From Alphaproteobacteria bacterium (lineage in GTDB: Bacteria; Pseudomonadota; Alphaproteobacteria; DSM-16000; Inquilinaceae), in the NCBI GenBank assembly GCA_028281265.1, contig JANQKE010000101.1, forward strand, positions 1-54,842: a stretch of 54,842 nt of DNA. The letters run 5' to 3'. The notes beneath the pieces are model-generated. The model saw nothing but the letters and a program-made list of their open reading frames with translations. It was not told the DNA's origin and did no database searches. Position numbers and translations under genes: made by a program. Below, piece after piece: positions 1 to 9,876 of this stretch (its first letter is position 1; every line of letters begins with the position of its first letter).

Positions 1-98
1 AGCATCCTGCGTCCGAACGGACGCAGATAAGATGCTCTAAATCTTTGAAATAGATCAACCTGCGTTCAGATGAGTCCATCTGAACGCAGGTTGATCTA
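1..98. repeat. R1 dispersed double-palindrome element, copy a
   Basis: There are two adjacent inverted repeats. Palindrome A (about 1-41) has arms related to GCATCCTGCGTCC around a GAAC loop. Palindrome B (51-98) has 22-bp arms starting TAGATCAACCTGCG around an AGTC loop. They are joined by an AT-rich linker containing CTTTGAAAT. The same unit recurs near 15.7, 17.6 and 46.7 kb, with partial copies at 20.6 and 38.9 kb. It may continue to the left of the window. It looks like a REP/BIME-type intergenic element; its function is unknown. Confidence 0.85.
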
Positions 99-127
99 GG
101 GGCAAGATCCATCGGAGCCTTGGGAAC

Positions 128-742
128 ATGGATGCGGCCCGGTCGGACTTCGATCGCGCCATCGACGCCAACCCACGCTTCGCGAACGCGTATGCCGAGC
201 GTGGGGCGCTGTCCGCGATACTGCAACGCCAAGACGCGGCGATGGCGGACTACGCCATGGCCATCCGCCTCGATCCCACCCACTGGCACGCCCTCGTCAA
301 TCGGGCCCAGCTCCGCCGCGACAGGCAGGACTACAAAGGCGCCGTCGCCGACCTCGATCGGGCTCTGGCGCTGAACCCGACCGATGTCTCGCTGCTGATG
401 CTGCGCGGCAGCATGAACCAGACGATCGGAGAGCCCGGAGCCGCCGTGCGGGATTGGTGGCAAGCCATGGAACTGGCCGGCGGAATCGTCATCGGGCTCT
501 ACAAGGCCCGCGCAAGCGCTGCCGGTTACTACGACGGCGCGATCGACGAGGTCCTCGACGAGGAATTGAGAGCCGCGTTACTCAACTGTGCCCAAGACAT
601 GGAATGTGGTCCGGTGACGTCGGCCACCTACTGTACAATGGCGACCGGCGAGGAGTGCGATCTGGATTTCACGACGATCACGATCATGCCACCGGTGGCA
701 CCGGGGGAGCGGCGGATACGGCAGACGATCGTGCTGTGGTAG
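128..742 (+). CDS. TPR-repeat protein, possibly N-terminally truncated
   Basis: This 204-aa protein holds three tetratricopeptide units in residues 1-110, recognisable by repeats such as RFANAYAERGAL, HWHALVNRAQL and RALALNPTD. TPRs mediate protein-protein contacts. The C-terminal 90 residues contain four cysteines (NCAQDMEC, TYCTM, EECD) and match no domain I recognise. There is no signal peptide. The first residues (DAARSDFDRAIDANP) correspond to the second helix of a TPR, so the first helix is missing. A stop lies at 92-94 inside the R1 element. The protein may therefore be a fragment of a longer TPR protein. The ATG has only a weak GGGA upstream. The 3' end overlaps the convergent acetyltransferase gene by 59 bp. 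Confidence 0.6.
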   Translation: MDAARSDFDRAIDANPRFANAYAERGALSAILQRQDAAMADYAMAIRLDPTHWHALVNRAQLRRDRQDYKGAVADLDRALALNPTDVSLLMLRGSMNQTIGEPGAAVRDWWQAMELAGGIVIGLYKARASAAGYYDGAIDEVLDEELRAALLNCAQDMECGPVTSATYCTMATGEECDLDFTTITIMPPVAPGERRIRQTIVLW

Positions 743-1376
743 ACGGCTCGATGCCGCGGGCGAGGGCCTCGAAGCGCTCGCGGCTCATGCCGAACAGCAG
801 ATGGTCCTGCCACTCCCCGGCGATCTTCAGATAGCGCTTGGCATAGCCTTCGCGCTCGAACCCGACCTTCTCCAGGAGCCCGCGGCTGGCATCGTTGTGG
901 GGCAGGCAGGCCGCTTCGACCCGATGCAGGGTCAGTGCGGCGAACGCGAACCCGCAGGCCGCCACCAGGGCCTCGGTCATGTAGCCGCGCCGGGCGAACG
1001 GCACCCCGATCCAGTAGCCGACCGAAGCCATCTGCGCGACGCCGCGGCGGATATTGGCGATCGTGATGCCCCCGACCAGCCGCTCGTCGGCGATCCGGAA
1101 GATGAGGAAGGCGCAAGCCTGATCGCCGCGCCACTCGGCCAACTGGCGGCGCAGCCGGCGCTGGAAATGCGCGCGTGTCAGGGCGTCGTCGGGCCAGACC
1201 GGCTCCCACGGCTCCAGAAACGGGCGGCTGGCGCCGCGCAAGGCCTCCCATTGCGGCCAGTCCCGCAGATGCGGCGGCCGCAGATACAGGCGCTCGGCCG
1301 CGATCCGACGGTCCGCAAGGCGGCCCAGGCCGCCCTTGAGGTCGGTGAACACGGAACTGTCGGCCAGGCGGATCAT
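684..1376 (-). CDS. GNAT N-acetyltransferase, RimJ/RimL-like
   Basis: The 230-aa protein fits acetyl-CoA-dependent acetyltransferases of the RimJ (ribosomal-protein alanine) type. The N-terminal strand ERLYLRPPHLRDWPQW is typical. The acetyl-CoA loop region is GYWIGVPFARRGYMTEAL, followed by LHRVEAACLPHNDASRGLLEKVGF. The substrate could be S5-like or another N-terminus; this cannot be read from sequence. It lies 34 bp downstream of the M16 peptidase gene on the same strand, so it is probably the third gene of a thrC-M16-GNAT operon. A GGGGAG motif lies 12 bp upstream of the chosen ATG. The low-complexity C-terminal tail overlaps the TPR gene. Confidence 0.85.
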   Translation of the reverse strand: MIRLADSSVFTDLKGGLGRLADRRIAAERLYLRPPHLRDWPQWEALRGASRPFLEPWEPVWPDDALTRAHFQRRLRRQLAEWRGDQACAFLIFRIADERLVGGITIANIRRGVAQMASVGYWIGVPFARRGYMTEALVAACGFAFAALTLHRVEAACLPHNDASRGLLEKVGFEREGYAKRYLKIAGEWQDHLLFGMSRERFEALARGIEPSTTARSSAVSAAPPVPPVA

Positions 1377-1410
1377 CGTGCGGTACGGCTCCCCGGCGCA
1401 GCGCGGCGCG

Positions 1411-2679
1411 TCAGCCGGCGAACCGGCGGGCCAGACGGTCGAACGGCTCCAACCGGCTCAGCGGGCCCATGGCCGCCAGGGTCGGCCGGGCGGTGAACAG
1501 CCGGTCCGCCAGCGCCGCCACCCGGTCGGGCGTGACGGCGTCGAGCTTGGCGACCATCTCCTCCACCGGCACCGGCCGGCCGTAGACCAGGAGCTGCTGG
1601 CCGAGCTGCTCGGCCCGGCCCATGGTGCTCTCCAACCCCATCAGCAGCGAGGCCTTGAGCTGGGCCCGGGCGCGATCGACCTCCTCCGCGCCGACGTCGC
1701 GGGCGACCTTGGCGATCTCGTCGGCCAGGACGGGGACCAGCTCGGACAGGTCCGCCTCCCCGGTGCCGGCATAGACGCCGAACAGGCCACCATCCTCGTA
1801 GGCGCTGGCGTAGGTGTAGACCGAATAGGCCAGGCCGCGCTTCTCCCGGATCTCCTGGAACAGGCGGGAGGACATGCCACCGCCCAGCACCGTCGACAGC
1901 ATGTTGGCCGCATAGAAGTCAGGATCGTGGTAGCCGACCCCGTCGAAGCCGAGCAGCAGGTGCACCTGCTCGAGATCCCGCGGCTCGCGATACTCGCCGG
2001 AGACGAAGCGGGCGCGGTCGGTCTCCGGCTCGTGCCGGTCGGCCAGCTCGGCAAACGCCTCTGCCACCATGGCGACGAACCGCGCATGGGTGATCGCTCC
2101 GCTGGCCACCACCACCAGGCCGCGGCCGCCATAGTGCCGGTCGAGATAGCGGCACAGGTCGCCCCGGCCGAGCGCGCGGACGATCTCCGGCGTGCCAAGC
2201 ACCGGCCGGCCCAGCGCCTGGTCGGGATAGGCAGTGGCCTGGAAATGATCGAAGATGATGTCGTCGGGCGTGTCGTGCGCCTGTCCGATCTCCTGCAGGA
2301 CGACCGCGCGCTCCCGGGTCAACTCCGCATCGTCGAGGACCGAATGCTGCAGGATGTCGGCCAGCACGTCCAGGGCGAGGCCGGCATCCTCCTTCAGCAC
2401 CTTGCAGTAATAGGCGGTGTTCTCCCGGCTGGTATAGGCGTTCATGTGGCCGCCGACATTCTCGATCTCGGCGGCGATGTCGAGGGCGGTGCGGCGCCGG
2501 GTGCCCTTGAAGGCCATGTGCTCCAGCAGATGGGCGACCCCGTTGACCGGGGCGGGCTCGTGCCGGGTGCCGACGCCGACCCAGACGCCGACGCAGACGG
2601 TCTCGACGGTCGGCACCGGGTCGGTGACGATGCGCAGGCCGTTGGGCAGGGCGGTGACCTCGATGGGGGCGATTGTCAT
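1411..2679 (-). CDS. M16 family zinc metallopeptidase, processing-peptidase-like
   Basis: The 422-aa protein belongs to the insulinase/mitochondrial processing peptidase family (single-unit bacterial M16B type). The inverted zinc motif HLLEH is at residues 50-54, followed by FKGT and by ENVGGHMNAYTSRENTAYY, which is diagnostic of PqqL/MPP-beta-like enzymes. The glycine-rich substrate loop LGGGMSSRLFQEIREKRGLAYS is present in the C-terminal half. No signal peptide is seen, so it is probably cytoplasmic or exported by another route. The ATG overlaps the thrC stop as ATGA, which indicates translational coupling. The thrC-M16-GNAT order is, from memory, common in alphaproteobacteria. Confidence 0.93.
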   Translation of the reverse strand: MTIAPIEVTALPNGLRIVTDPVPTVETVCVGVWVGVGTRHEPAPVNGVAHLLEHMAFKGTRRRTALDIAAEIENVGGHMNAYTSRENTAYYCKVLKEDAGLALDVLADILQHSVLDDAELTRERAVVLQEIGQAHDTPDDIIFDHFQATAYPDQALGRPVLGTPEIVRALGRGDLCRYLDRHYGGRGLVVVASGAITHARFVAMVAEAFAELADRHEPETDRARFVSGEYREPRDLEQVHLLLGFDGVGYHDPDFYAANMLSTVLGGGMSSRLFQEIREKRGLAYSVYTYASAYEDGGLFGVYAGTGEADLSELVPVLADEIAKVARDVGAEEVDRARAQLKASLLMGLESTMGRAEQLGQQLLVYGRPVPVEEMVAKLDAVTPDRVAALADRLFTARPTLAAMGPLSRLEPFDRLARRFAG

Positions 2680-4103
2680 CCGGCAGCGGACCTCTCGGGT
2701 GTGGCGGTGATGCGCGCCCTTTCGGCGATGTAGCGCTGCACCGCGGCCAGGTTGGCGGGTAAGACGTCGAACCGCTCGGGCCGATCGAACAGGTCGGCGA
2801 GCTTGTCGGGCAGGGGCGGGCGGTGGCCGGTGGCCCGTTCGACGGCCTCGGGAAACTTCGCGGGGTGGGCGCAGGCCAGCGACACGCACGCGACATCCGG
2901 GTCCCCGGGCCGGTTGGCGGCCAGCGCCGCCAGGCCCACCGCGGTGTGCGGATCGACCAACTCCCCAGTCTGCCCGAAGGTCGCACCGATCGTCGCCAGG
3001 GTCTCGTCGTCGCCCAGCCGATGGCTGGCGAACAGACCCCGGGCATGGCCGAGCTGGTTGTCGGTGACCGCGAACATCCCCGACTTGCGGAAGCGGGTCA
3101 GCGTGTCGGCGACCTGGCGGCCGTCCCGGTCGAACAGGTCGAACAGCAGGCGCTCGAAATTCGAGGACACCTGGATGTCCATCGACGGGCTCAGCGACGG
3201 CTCGACCGCGGCGATCTCCATCGCACCGGTCCTGAAGAACCGGTCCAGGATGTCGTTGCGGTTGGAACCGACGATCAGCCGTTCGACCGGCAGACCCATC
3301 GAGCGGGCGGCGTAGGCGGCGTAGATGTTGCCGAAATTGCCGGTCGGAACGGCGAAGGCGAGCCGGCGGTCCGGTGCGCCCAGGGCGATGCCGGCGGCGA
3401 CGTAGTAGACGATCTGGGCCATGATCCGGACCCAGTTGATGGAGTTGACCGCCGACAGCCGCATCCGGTCGCGATAGGCGATGTCGTTGAACATCGCCTT
3501 GACCAGGTCCTGGCAATCGTCGAACGACCCCTCGACGGCGATGGTGTGGACGTTCGCCGCCGCCACCGTCGTCATCTGCCGGCGCTGCACCTCCGATGTC
3601 CGGCCGTGCGGATAGAGGATAAAGATGTCGACCGCCTGGCGGTCCCGGCACGCCTCGATCGCCGCCGAGCCGGTGTCGCCCGAGGTCGCCCCCACCACGG
3701 TGAGGCGCTCGCCCCGGGCGGCCAGCACCTCGTCGAACAGCCGGCCCAGGAACTGCAGCGCATAGTCCTTGAAGGCGATGGTCGGCCCGTGGAACAGCTC
3801 CATCAGCCAGGATCCGGCGTCGAGCTGCTTGAGCGGGGCCACCGCGGCATGGTCGAAGCCGGCATAGGTCTCGACCAGGATCTCCCGCAGCCGGTCGGTG
3901 GCGATGGTCCGGCCGACGAACGGGGTCATCACCGCCAGGGCGACATCGGCGTAAGGCCGGCCGTGCAGGCCCGCCAGGTCCTCCGCCCGCAGCCGCGGCC
4001 AGCGCTCGGGGACGTACAGACCGCCGTCCCGCGCAAGCCCGGTCAGCAGCACATCGTCGAACGGCAGGATCGGGGCGCTGCCCCGGGTGCTGACATAGCG
4101 CAC
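2676..4103 (-). CDS. thrC: threonine synthase
   Basis: The 475-aa enzyme converts O-phosphohomoserine to threonine using PLP, the last step of threonine biosynthesis. The N-terminal YVSTRGSAPILPFDDVLLTG is typical of the family. The PLP lysine is K112 in GPTIAFKDYALQ, and the phosphate-binding GATSGDTGSAA follows. PTGNFGNIYAAYAA is also conserved. I chose the GTG start at 4103 because GGAG lies 8 bp upstream and the protein begins VRYVSTRG as usual. An ATG-type extension to 4172 would add an arginine-rich stretch with no homology I recognise. It is the first gene of the operon that continues into the M16 peptidase. Confidence 0.95.
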   Translation of the reverse strand: MRYVSTRGSAPILPFDDVLLTGLARDGGLYVPERWPRLRAEDLAGLHGRPYADVALAVMTPFVGRTIATDRLREILVETYAGFDHAAVAPLKQLDAGSWLMELFHGPTIAFKDYALQFLGRLFDEVLAARGERLTVVGATSGDTGSAAIEACRDRQAVDIFILYPHGRTSEVQRRQMTTVAAANVHTIAVEGSFDDCQDLVKAMFNDIAYRDRMRLSAVNSINWVRIMAQIVYYVAAGIALGAPDRRLAFAVPTGNFGNIYAAYAARSMGLPVERLIVGSNRNDILDRFFRTGAMEIAAVEPSLSPSMDIQVSSNFERLLFDLFDRDGRQVADTLTRFRKSGMFAVTDNQLGHARGLFASHRLGDDETLATIGATFGQTGELVDPHTAVGLAALAANRPGDPDVACVSLACAHPAKFPEAVERATGHRPPLPDKLADLFDRPERFDVLPANLAAVQRYIAERARITATPERSAAG

Positions 4104-4266
4104 CGGTGATCTCCGGTTCAGGGAAGGCGAACGGTCCACCCAACGGGTCCGGACGGCGGCAACTCTAGTCATCGCCGCGGGGAACCGACAAGACTCGCCC
4201 CGTTCCGTTGGACGCCCGCGGCGGCCAAAGCAAGGCAGGCCCGTGGCGAACGCGTGAGGGGCGAAA

Positions 4267-4299
4267 GGGGGACGGCGCCGGTATCGGCACCGTCCCCCC
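4267..4299 (-). terminator. strong hairpin after rnpB
   Basis: An almost perfect GC stem (GGGGGACGG with GCC and its complement, loop near GATA) lies just beyond the 3' end of rnpB. It is followed on the minus strand by a short TTT, so it fits an intrinsic or processing-coupled terminator with a weak U tract. Confidence 0.6.
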
Positions 4300-4310
4300 T
4301 CGGACAGGCG

Positions 4311-4716
<406 letters not shown>

Positions 4717-4788
4717 GCCCCATAGCTGCGCCTGCGCGAGCCCCGGCGCAAGCCCGCAGCTGTCCTGGCAGGGATCTCCCGCATCGGC

Positions 4789-5337
4789 TCAGCCCTCGAA
4801 CCGGCGCTTGCCGCGCGCCCGCTTGGCCCGGAAGAAGGCCCGGAGCAGAGCGGCCGATCGTTGCGGGTCGGCATCGGCCACCACCAGCGGCCGGTGGTGG
4901 CAGGTCGGCTGGTCGAAGATCCGCGGCCCGTGCGCGACCCCGCCCATCTTCGGATCCGGGGCGGCGTAGACCACCCGGCGCAGGCGGGCATTGGCGATCG
5001 CCGCCGCACACATCGGGCACGGCTCCAACGTGACGTAGAGGTCGTAGCCCGGCAGCCGCGGCCGGCCCGCGGCCCGGGCGGCCATGCGCAGCACCCGGAT
5101 CTCCGCATGGGCGGTGGGGTCGGCCAGGGTCTCGGTGGCGTTGCCGGCCTCGGCGATGACGGTGCCGGTGGCGGGGTCGACCAGGACGGCACCGATCGGC
5201 ACCTCGTCGGCCGCCGCCGCCGCTTCGGCCTGGGCGAAGGCCCGATCCAGAAAGGCACGGTCGGTGTCGGACACGGTCTGGCGTCTGTCGGTCGAGGCGG
5301 CTGAGTACGGGTCGACGACCCGGGGTTGACCCGGCAC
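4789..5337 (-). CDS. tadA: tRNA(adenine34) deaminase
   Basis: The protein belongs to the cytidine/deoxycytidylate deaminase fold and fits TadA, which makes inosine at the wobble position of tRNA-Arg(ACG). The zinc and catalytic motif HAE lies in DPTAHAEIRVLR. The second zinc motif PCPMC lies in VTLEPCPMCAAAIANAR. The PKMGG and substrate-loop region follow, and the C-terminal FFRAKRARGKR is basic as expected. The start is uncertain: the ATG at 5337 and a GTG at 5274 (giving VSDTDRAF) both lack a clear ribosome site, and the shorter form is nearer the family length. It is divergent from rluB. Confidence 0.93.
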   Translation of the reverse strand: MPGQPRVVDPYSAASTDRRQTVSDTDRAFLDRAFAQAEAAAAADEVPIGAVLVDPATGTVIAEAGNATETLADPTAHAEIRVLRMAARAAGRPRLPGYDLYVTLEPCPMCAAAIANARLRRVVYAAPDPKMGGVAHGPRIFDQPTCHHRPLVVADADPQRSAALLRAFFRAKRARGKRRFEG

Positions 5338-5375
5338 GGCTGGACAAGCGGGGGCCGAACCGCCATCTGCGCCCG

Positions 5376-6196
<821 letters not shown>

Positions 6197-6200
<4 letters not shown>

Positions 6201-6817
6201 GCCCGCGACCGAGCCGGGCCTCCGGGCGAGCGCGGCGCGGCGCGGCGGCACCGCACACGCTTCGGGTGACCGGGGGTGCGCGGCGCGGCCTGACGCTCGA
6301 AGGACCGGCGGACGACCGCATCCGGCCGACCGCGGACCGGACCCGGCAAGCGGTGTTCAACCTGCTGGCCCATCGTGGGGACGACGGCGACGCGGTGCGC
6401 GACGCGATCGTGCTGGACGCGTTCGCCGGCACGGGCGCGTTGGCGATCGAGGCCCTGTCCCGCGGGGCGGCGAGCGCCACCTTGATGGACAGGGACACCG
6501 CCGCGGCCGCCCTGGTGCGTCGCAACCTGGCCAGGGCCGGCCTGGGCGACCGCGCCCGGCTGGTCCCGGCCGACGCGACCCGGCCGCCGGCTCCGGCCGG
6601 GGCGGGAGCCGACCTGGTGTTCCTCGACCCGCCCTACGGCCAAGGCCTGGTGGCACCTGCCCTGTCGGCCCTGGACCGGGCCGGCTGGATCGGACCGGCC
6701 GCCCGGGTCGTGGTCGAAACCGACCGGGCCGATCCGGTGCCCCGGCCCGACGGATGGCAGGTCGCGGCGGACCGCCGGTACGGCCGGGCCCGTATCCAGC
6801 TCTGGTGGCGCGGCTGA
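6197..6817 (+). CDS. rsmD: 16S rRNA (guanine966-N2)-methyltransferase
   Basis: The 206-aa SAM-dependent methyltransferase is recognised by the N-terminal LRVTGGARRGLTL and IRPTADRTRQAVFNLL. SAM motif I is VLDAFAGTGALAIEAL, and the N6/N2 catalytic motif DPPYG occurs in LVFLDPPYGQGL. It modifies G966 of 16S rRNA in the 30S decoding region. It overlaps rluB by ATGA, so two rRNA-modification enzymes are translationally coupled. The N-terminal 25 residues are Arg/Ser-rich and variable. Confidence 0.94.
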
Positions 6818-6894
6818 GGCCGCCGGCCTGGGATCGCGCCCGACGGCCCCCATGTAACGCCGATACCGTCCGCCGCGTCGAAAGAAGGATCACC

Positions 6895-7749
6895 ATGGTC
6901 AGCCTGCCGTTCCGACCCCGACATCCGGTGGTGCCGGTGATCCGGATGACCGGGATGATCACCGCCTCGGGCTCGCCGCTGGGGCGATCGCTCAACCTCG
7001 CGGGGGTGGCGGGCGCGCTCGAACGCGCGTTCTCGGTCAAGCGGGCGCCGGCGGTGGCGATCCTGATCAACAGCCCCGGCGGGTCGCCGGTGCAGTCCGC
7101 CCTGATCGGCCAGCGCATCCGCGACCTGTCCGAGGACAAGGGCAAGCCGGTGCTGGCCTTCGTGGAGGATGTCGCGGCCAGCGGCGGCTACTGGATCGCG
7201 GCGGCCGCCGATGAGATCTATGCCGACCGGGTCTCGATCATCGGATCGATCGGCGTGGTGACGGCCGGGTTCGGCTTCACCGGCCTGATCGACAAGCTCG
7301 GCGTGGAGCGGCGGGTCCACACCGCCGGGGAGAAGAAGGTCATCCTCGATCCGTTCCGCCCGGAGCGGGAGGAGGATGTCGGCAAGCTCGATGCCGTCCT
7401 GGCCGACATGCACACCGTGTTCAAAGACCAGATCCGGGCCCGGCGGGGCGACCGGCTGACGGCCGACGAGGCCGACCTGTTCACCGGCGAGTTCTGGCTG
7501 GGTGCCCGGGCGCTCGATCTCGGCCTGATCGACGGGATCGGCCACCTGCGCGGCGTGTTGCGGCACAAGTTCGGAGACAAGGTCCGGCCCAGGCTGATCG
7601 GCGGTCGGCGGCCCTGGTGGCAGAAGACCGGGATCGGCAGCGCCCTGCCGGGGCCGGGGATAGGGGCCGGCCCGCTCGGCCAAGGCCTGGCCGAGGGTCT
7701 GGTCGAAGCGCTGGAGACCCGTGCCGCCTGGGGCCGCTTCGGGTTGTGA
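6895..7749 (+). CDS. S49 family serine peptidase (SppA/SohB-like)
   Basis: The 284-aa protein fits signal-peptide-peptidase-like enzymes that use a Ser-Lys dyad. The oxyanion motif SPGGSP is at about 60-65. The nucleophile is S96 in EDVAASGGYWIAAAAD. The general base is K148 in TAGEKKVIL, 52 residues later, as in bacterial SppA. The typical SIIGSIGVVTAGFGF is present. No clear N-terminal membrane anchor is seen, unlike classic SppA. AAGAAGGA lies 5 bp before the ATG. The Gly/Pro-rich C-terminal 50 residues are probably disordered. Confidence 0.92.
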   Translation: MVSLPFRPRHPVVPVIRMTGMITASGSPLGRSLNLAGVAGALERAFSVKRAPAVAILINSPGGSPVQSALIGQRIRDLSEDKGKPVLAFVEDVAASGGYWIAAAADEIYADRVSIIGSIGVVTAGFGFTGLIDKLGVERRVHTAGEKKVILDPFRPEREEDVGKLDAVLADMHTVFKDQIRARRGDRLTADEADLFTGEFWLGARALDLGLIDGIGHLRGVLRHKFGDKVRPRLIGGRRPWWQKTGIGSALPGPGIGAGPLGQGLAEGLVEALETRAAWGRFGL

Positions 7750-7842
7750 GGCTTTGCGCGCACGCCGTCACAGCGCTATGACCCTCGGCCGACCCGCCCG
7801 GTTCCACACCGGGCGGGGCCGGGCCGATGGGGTGGACCGCCG

Positions 7843-8085
7843 ATGCTGACCCAGATCCTGTTCACGCTCGCCGTCGCGGTGGTGGTGCTGTACGGCTTCC
7901 GCGCGTTCGACCGGGTCCGCAAGCAGCGCGACGCCGCCGAGCGCCGGGCCGAGGACGCGGCCCGCAAGGCACTGACGGCCGAAGACCTGGTCCGCTGCCC
8001 CCAATGCGGGTCCTACAGCGCCGGCAGCGACGCCCCGCCCTGCGACCGGACCGACTGCCCGGTCGCCACCCGCGGCAAGCGGTGA
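7843..8085 (+). CDS. small membrane-anchored zinc-ribbon-like protein
   Basis: The 80-aa protein has one N-terminal transmembrane helix (residues 4-18, ILFTLAVAVVVLYGF). A charged helical stretch with coiled-coil character follows (about 22-45). The C-terminus contains CPQCGSY and CDRTDC, which could hold one zinc ion. The function is unknown. It follows the S49 peptidase gene in the same direction after about 93 bp, so a functional link is possible but unproved. The downstream 8086-8242 interval contains a GC-rich hairpin-prone stretch and no gene that I can see. Confidence 0.7.
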   Translation: MLTQILFTLAVAVVVLYGFRAFDRVRKQRDAAERRAEDAARKALTAEDLVRCPQCGSYSAGSDAPPCDRTDCPVATRGKR

Positions 8086-8242
8086 CGTCCCCCGGGGGCC
8101 GACCCGGCCGGGAACCGGCGGCCCGACCACGATCGGACGGGATGGGGCGCTCGACGGCGCCGCAACCGGAGCCGATGCAAGCCCCCCGCCGACGCCGGCG
8201 GCAGGACGGGGCAGCGGTGTGGCGGACGCTGCGGCCGCCGTC

Positions 8243-9049
8243 TCAGGCCGCCGCGCTGCTCCCCGGTTTGGCGGTTCTCGGGACGGCCGCGACCTTGCCG
8301 GTCTGGGCCTCCTTCATCGCCTTGGCATAGCTGTCGATGATGACGTCGGTCGGGCCGAACTCCCGGACCCGTCCTCGGTCCAGCCACAGCACCTTGTTGC
8401 ACACGGACCGGACGATCGGAGTGGCGTGGCTCGACAGCACCACGATGCCGCTGCGGTCCACCAGGGACAGCATGCGCTCGGTCGCGCGACGACGGAAACT
8501 GGCGTCGCCGGCCCCGATCAGTTCATCGAGCACCAGGATATCGGGCACGGCCTCCGTCGAGGCGGCGAACATCAGCCGCATCGCCATGCCTTGAGAGTAG
8601 GTGCGCATCGGCATGTCGATGAAGGTCCCGATCTCCGCGAACGCGGCACAGTTCCTGACATAGTCGCGGAGCGCCGGCCCCTTGAGACCGATCAGCTTGC
8701 CGCGCAGGACCAGGTTGTCCCAGCCGGAGCGATCGTCCCGCATGCCCAGGCCGACCTGGAACAGGCTCTCGACCGTGCCCTTGACGTGTACGTCGCCGAA
8801 GCTGGGGCGGTAGATGCCGGTGATCACCCGCAGCAGCGTGGTCTTGCCCGCACCGTTCGAGCCGACGACGCCGAGACGATCGCCCGCTTCCAGAGACAGA
8901 TTGATATCCGTCAGCACGGCGAAGCTCTTCGCCTTGCCGTTGATGTAATGGATCCGAGGATCGACGCCGTCACTTGAATTCAGATGGGATCCGATCAGAA
9001 CGGGCATCGTCAGGTTTAGATTATTGAGTCGGATATGGGTCATGATCAT
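8243..9049 (-). CDS. ABC transporter ATPase, polysaccharide/O-antigen export type (Wzt/KpsT-like)
   Basis: The 268-aa ATPase has Walker A GSNGAGKTT, the signature YSQGMAMRL, Walker B ILVLDELIGAGD, and the switch histidine in VVLSSHA. The signature variant and the DELIGAGD form are characteristic of the Wzt/KpsT group that energises export of capsule or O-antigen chains. No long C-terminal carbohydrate-binding domain is present, as in KpsT. The ATG at 9049 overlaps the permease stop as ATGA, which fixes the start over an upstream TTG. No glycosyltransferase genes are visible nearby. Confidence 0.93.
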   Translation of the reverse strand: MIMTHIRLNNLNLTMPVLIGSHLNSSDGVDPRIHYINGKAKSFAVLTDINLSLEAGDRLGVVGSNGAGKTTLLRVITGIYRPSFGDVHVKGTVESLFQVGLGMRDDRSGWDNLVLRGKLIGLKGPALRDYVRNCAAFAEIGTFIDMPMRTYSQGMAMRLMFAASTEAVPDILVLDELIGAGDASFRRRATERMLSLVDRSGIVVLSSHATPIVRSVCNKVLWLDRGRVREFGPTDVIIDSYAKAMKEAQTGKVAAVPRTAKPGSSAAA

Positions 9050-9876
9050 AGCCAATGTATTTGACGATAGCGGGTTCGTACGTAGATCAACTTGGCAACT
9101 AGAAGGTGTATCACCGTGAACACCGATACGAACAGCCAGTTATCAAGACCGGGGGTCCCATACAGGAGAGGCTCTCGGACGATCTCGATGAACCGGGCGA
9201 ACGGGTTCCAATCGATCAGATACTGCGGCACGTCGAGCGCCCCGGGCATCCAGATGATCGGCGTGGCGAAGAACAGGACCCGAACGCCCGCACTCACGAA
9301 CTGGGTCAGATCGCGGTAGCGGGTGCTCAGCGGACCGAGATACATCATCACGGCCACCGCGTTGATCATCAGCATCACCAGCCCGGGGATCACCAGCAGA
9401 CTGACCTGGGACTGGGCCGGCTCCCAGAACAACAGGACGATGCAGATCACCGGAAGGATCGTGATCGCATTCTCGATCCCCGCCACCGCCACCGACTGCA
9501 TGATGTAGACGGAGTGGGGAAAGCGGGAGGCGAGCAACCAGCCCTTCGACCGGACATAGCACGTGCACCCGTCGTTCAGGCTGCGCGCCATGAACTGCCA
9601 GATCGAGTACCCGATGCCCAGAAAGACGGCGAACTCGATCGCCGAGGCCGTCTGCAAGCCGCCAAGAAAGATGATCTTCACCGTCATGATCGCGGCGAAC
9701 GACACCAGGATCCAGAAGATCCCGAGATAGGTGCGGCCGAACCGCTGCAGCACTTCACTGGTCGCCAAGGCCCACCAGATGTTGAACTGGCGCGCCCCGA
9801 CCCAGAAATCCTTGGCGGCGTCCGTGAACTCGCCGCTATTCGACTGGCTCAGATACTCGGAGCGGCTGAAAGACAT
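9046..9876 (-). CDS. ABC-2 type permease, polysaccharide export (Wzm/KpsM-like)
   Basis: This roughly 276-aa integral membrane protein has about six hydrophobic segments (for example GIFWILVSFAAIMTVKIIFL and ITILPVICIVLLF). The conserved FGRTYLGIFWILVSF, RYRDLTQFVSAGVRVLFFATPIIW and NPFARFIEIVREPLLYG are hallmarks of the O-antigen/teichoic-acid/capsule exporter family. I chose the ATG at 9876 (MSFSRSEYLSQ) because GGAG lies 9 bp upstream. An extension to 9918 has no ribosome site. It pairs with the overlapping ATPase gene to form one exporter. Confidence 0.93.
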   Translation of the reverse strand: MSFSRSEYLSQSNSGEFTDAAKDFWVGARQFNIWWALATSEVLQRFGRTYLGIFWILVSFAAIMTVKIIFLGGLQTASAIEFAVFLGIGYSIWQFMARSLNDGCTCYVRSKGWLLASRFPHSVYIMQSVAVAGIENAITILPVICIVLLFWEPAQSQVSLLVIPGLVMLMINAVAVMMYLGPLSTRYRDLTQFVSAGVRVLFFATPIIWMPGALDVPQYLIDWNPFARFIEIVREPLLYGTPGLDNWLFVSVFTVIHLLVAKLIYVRTRYRQIHWL

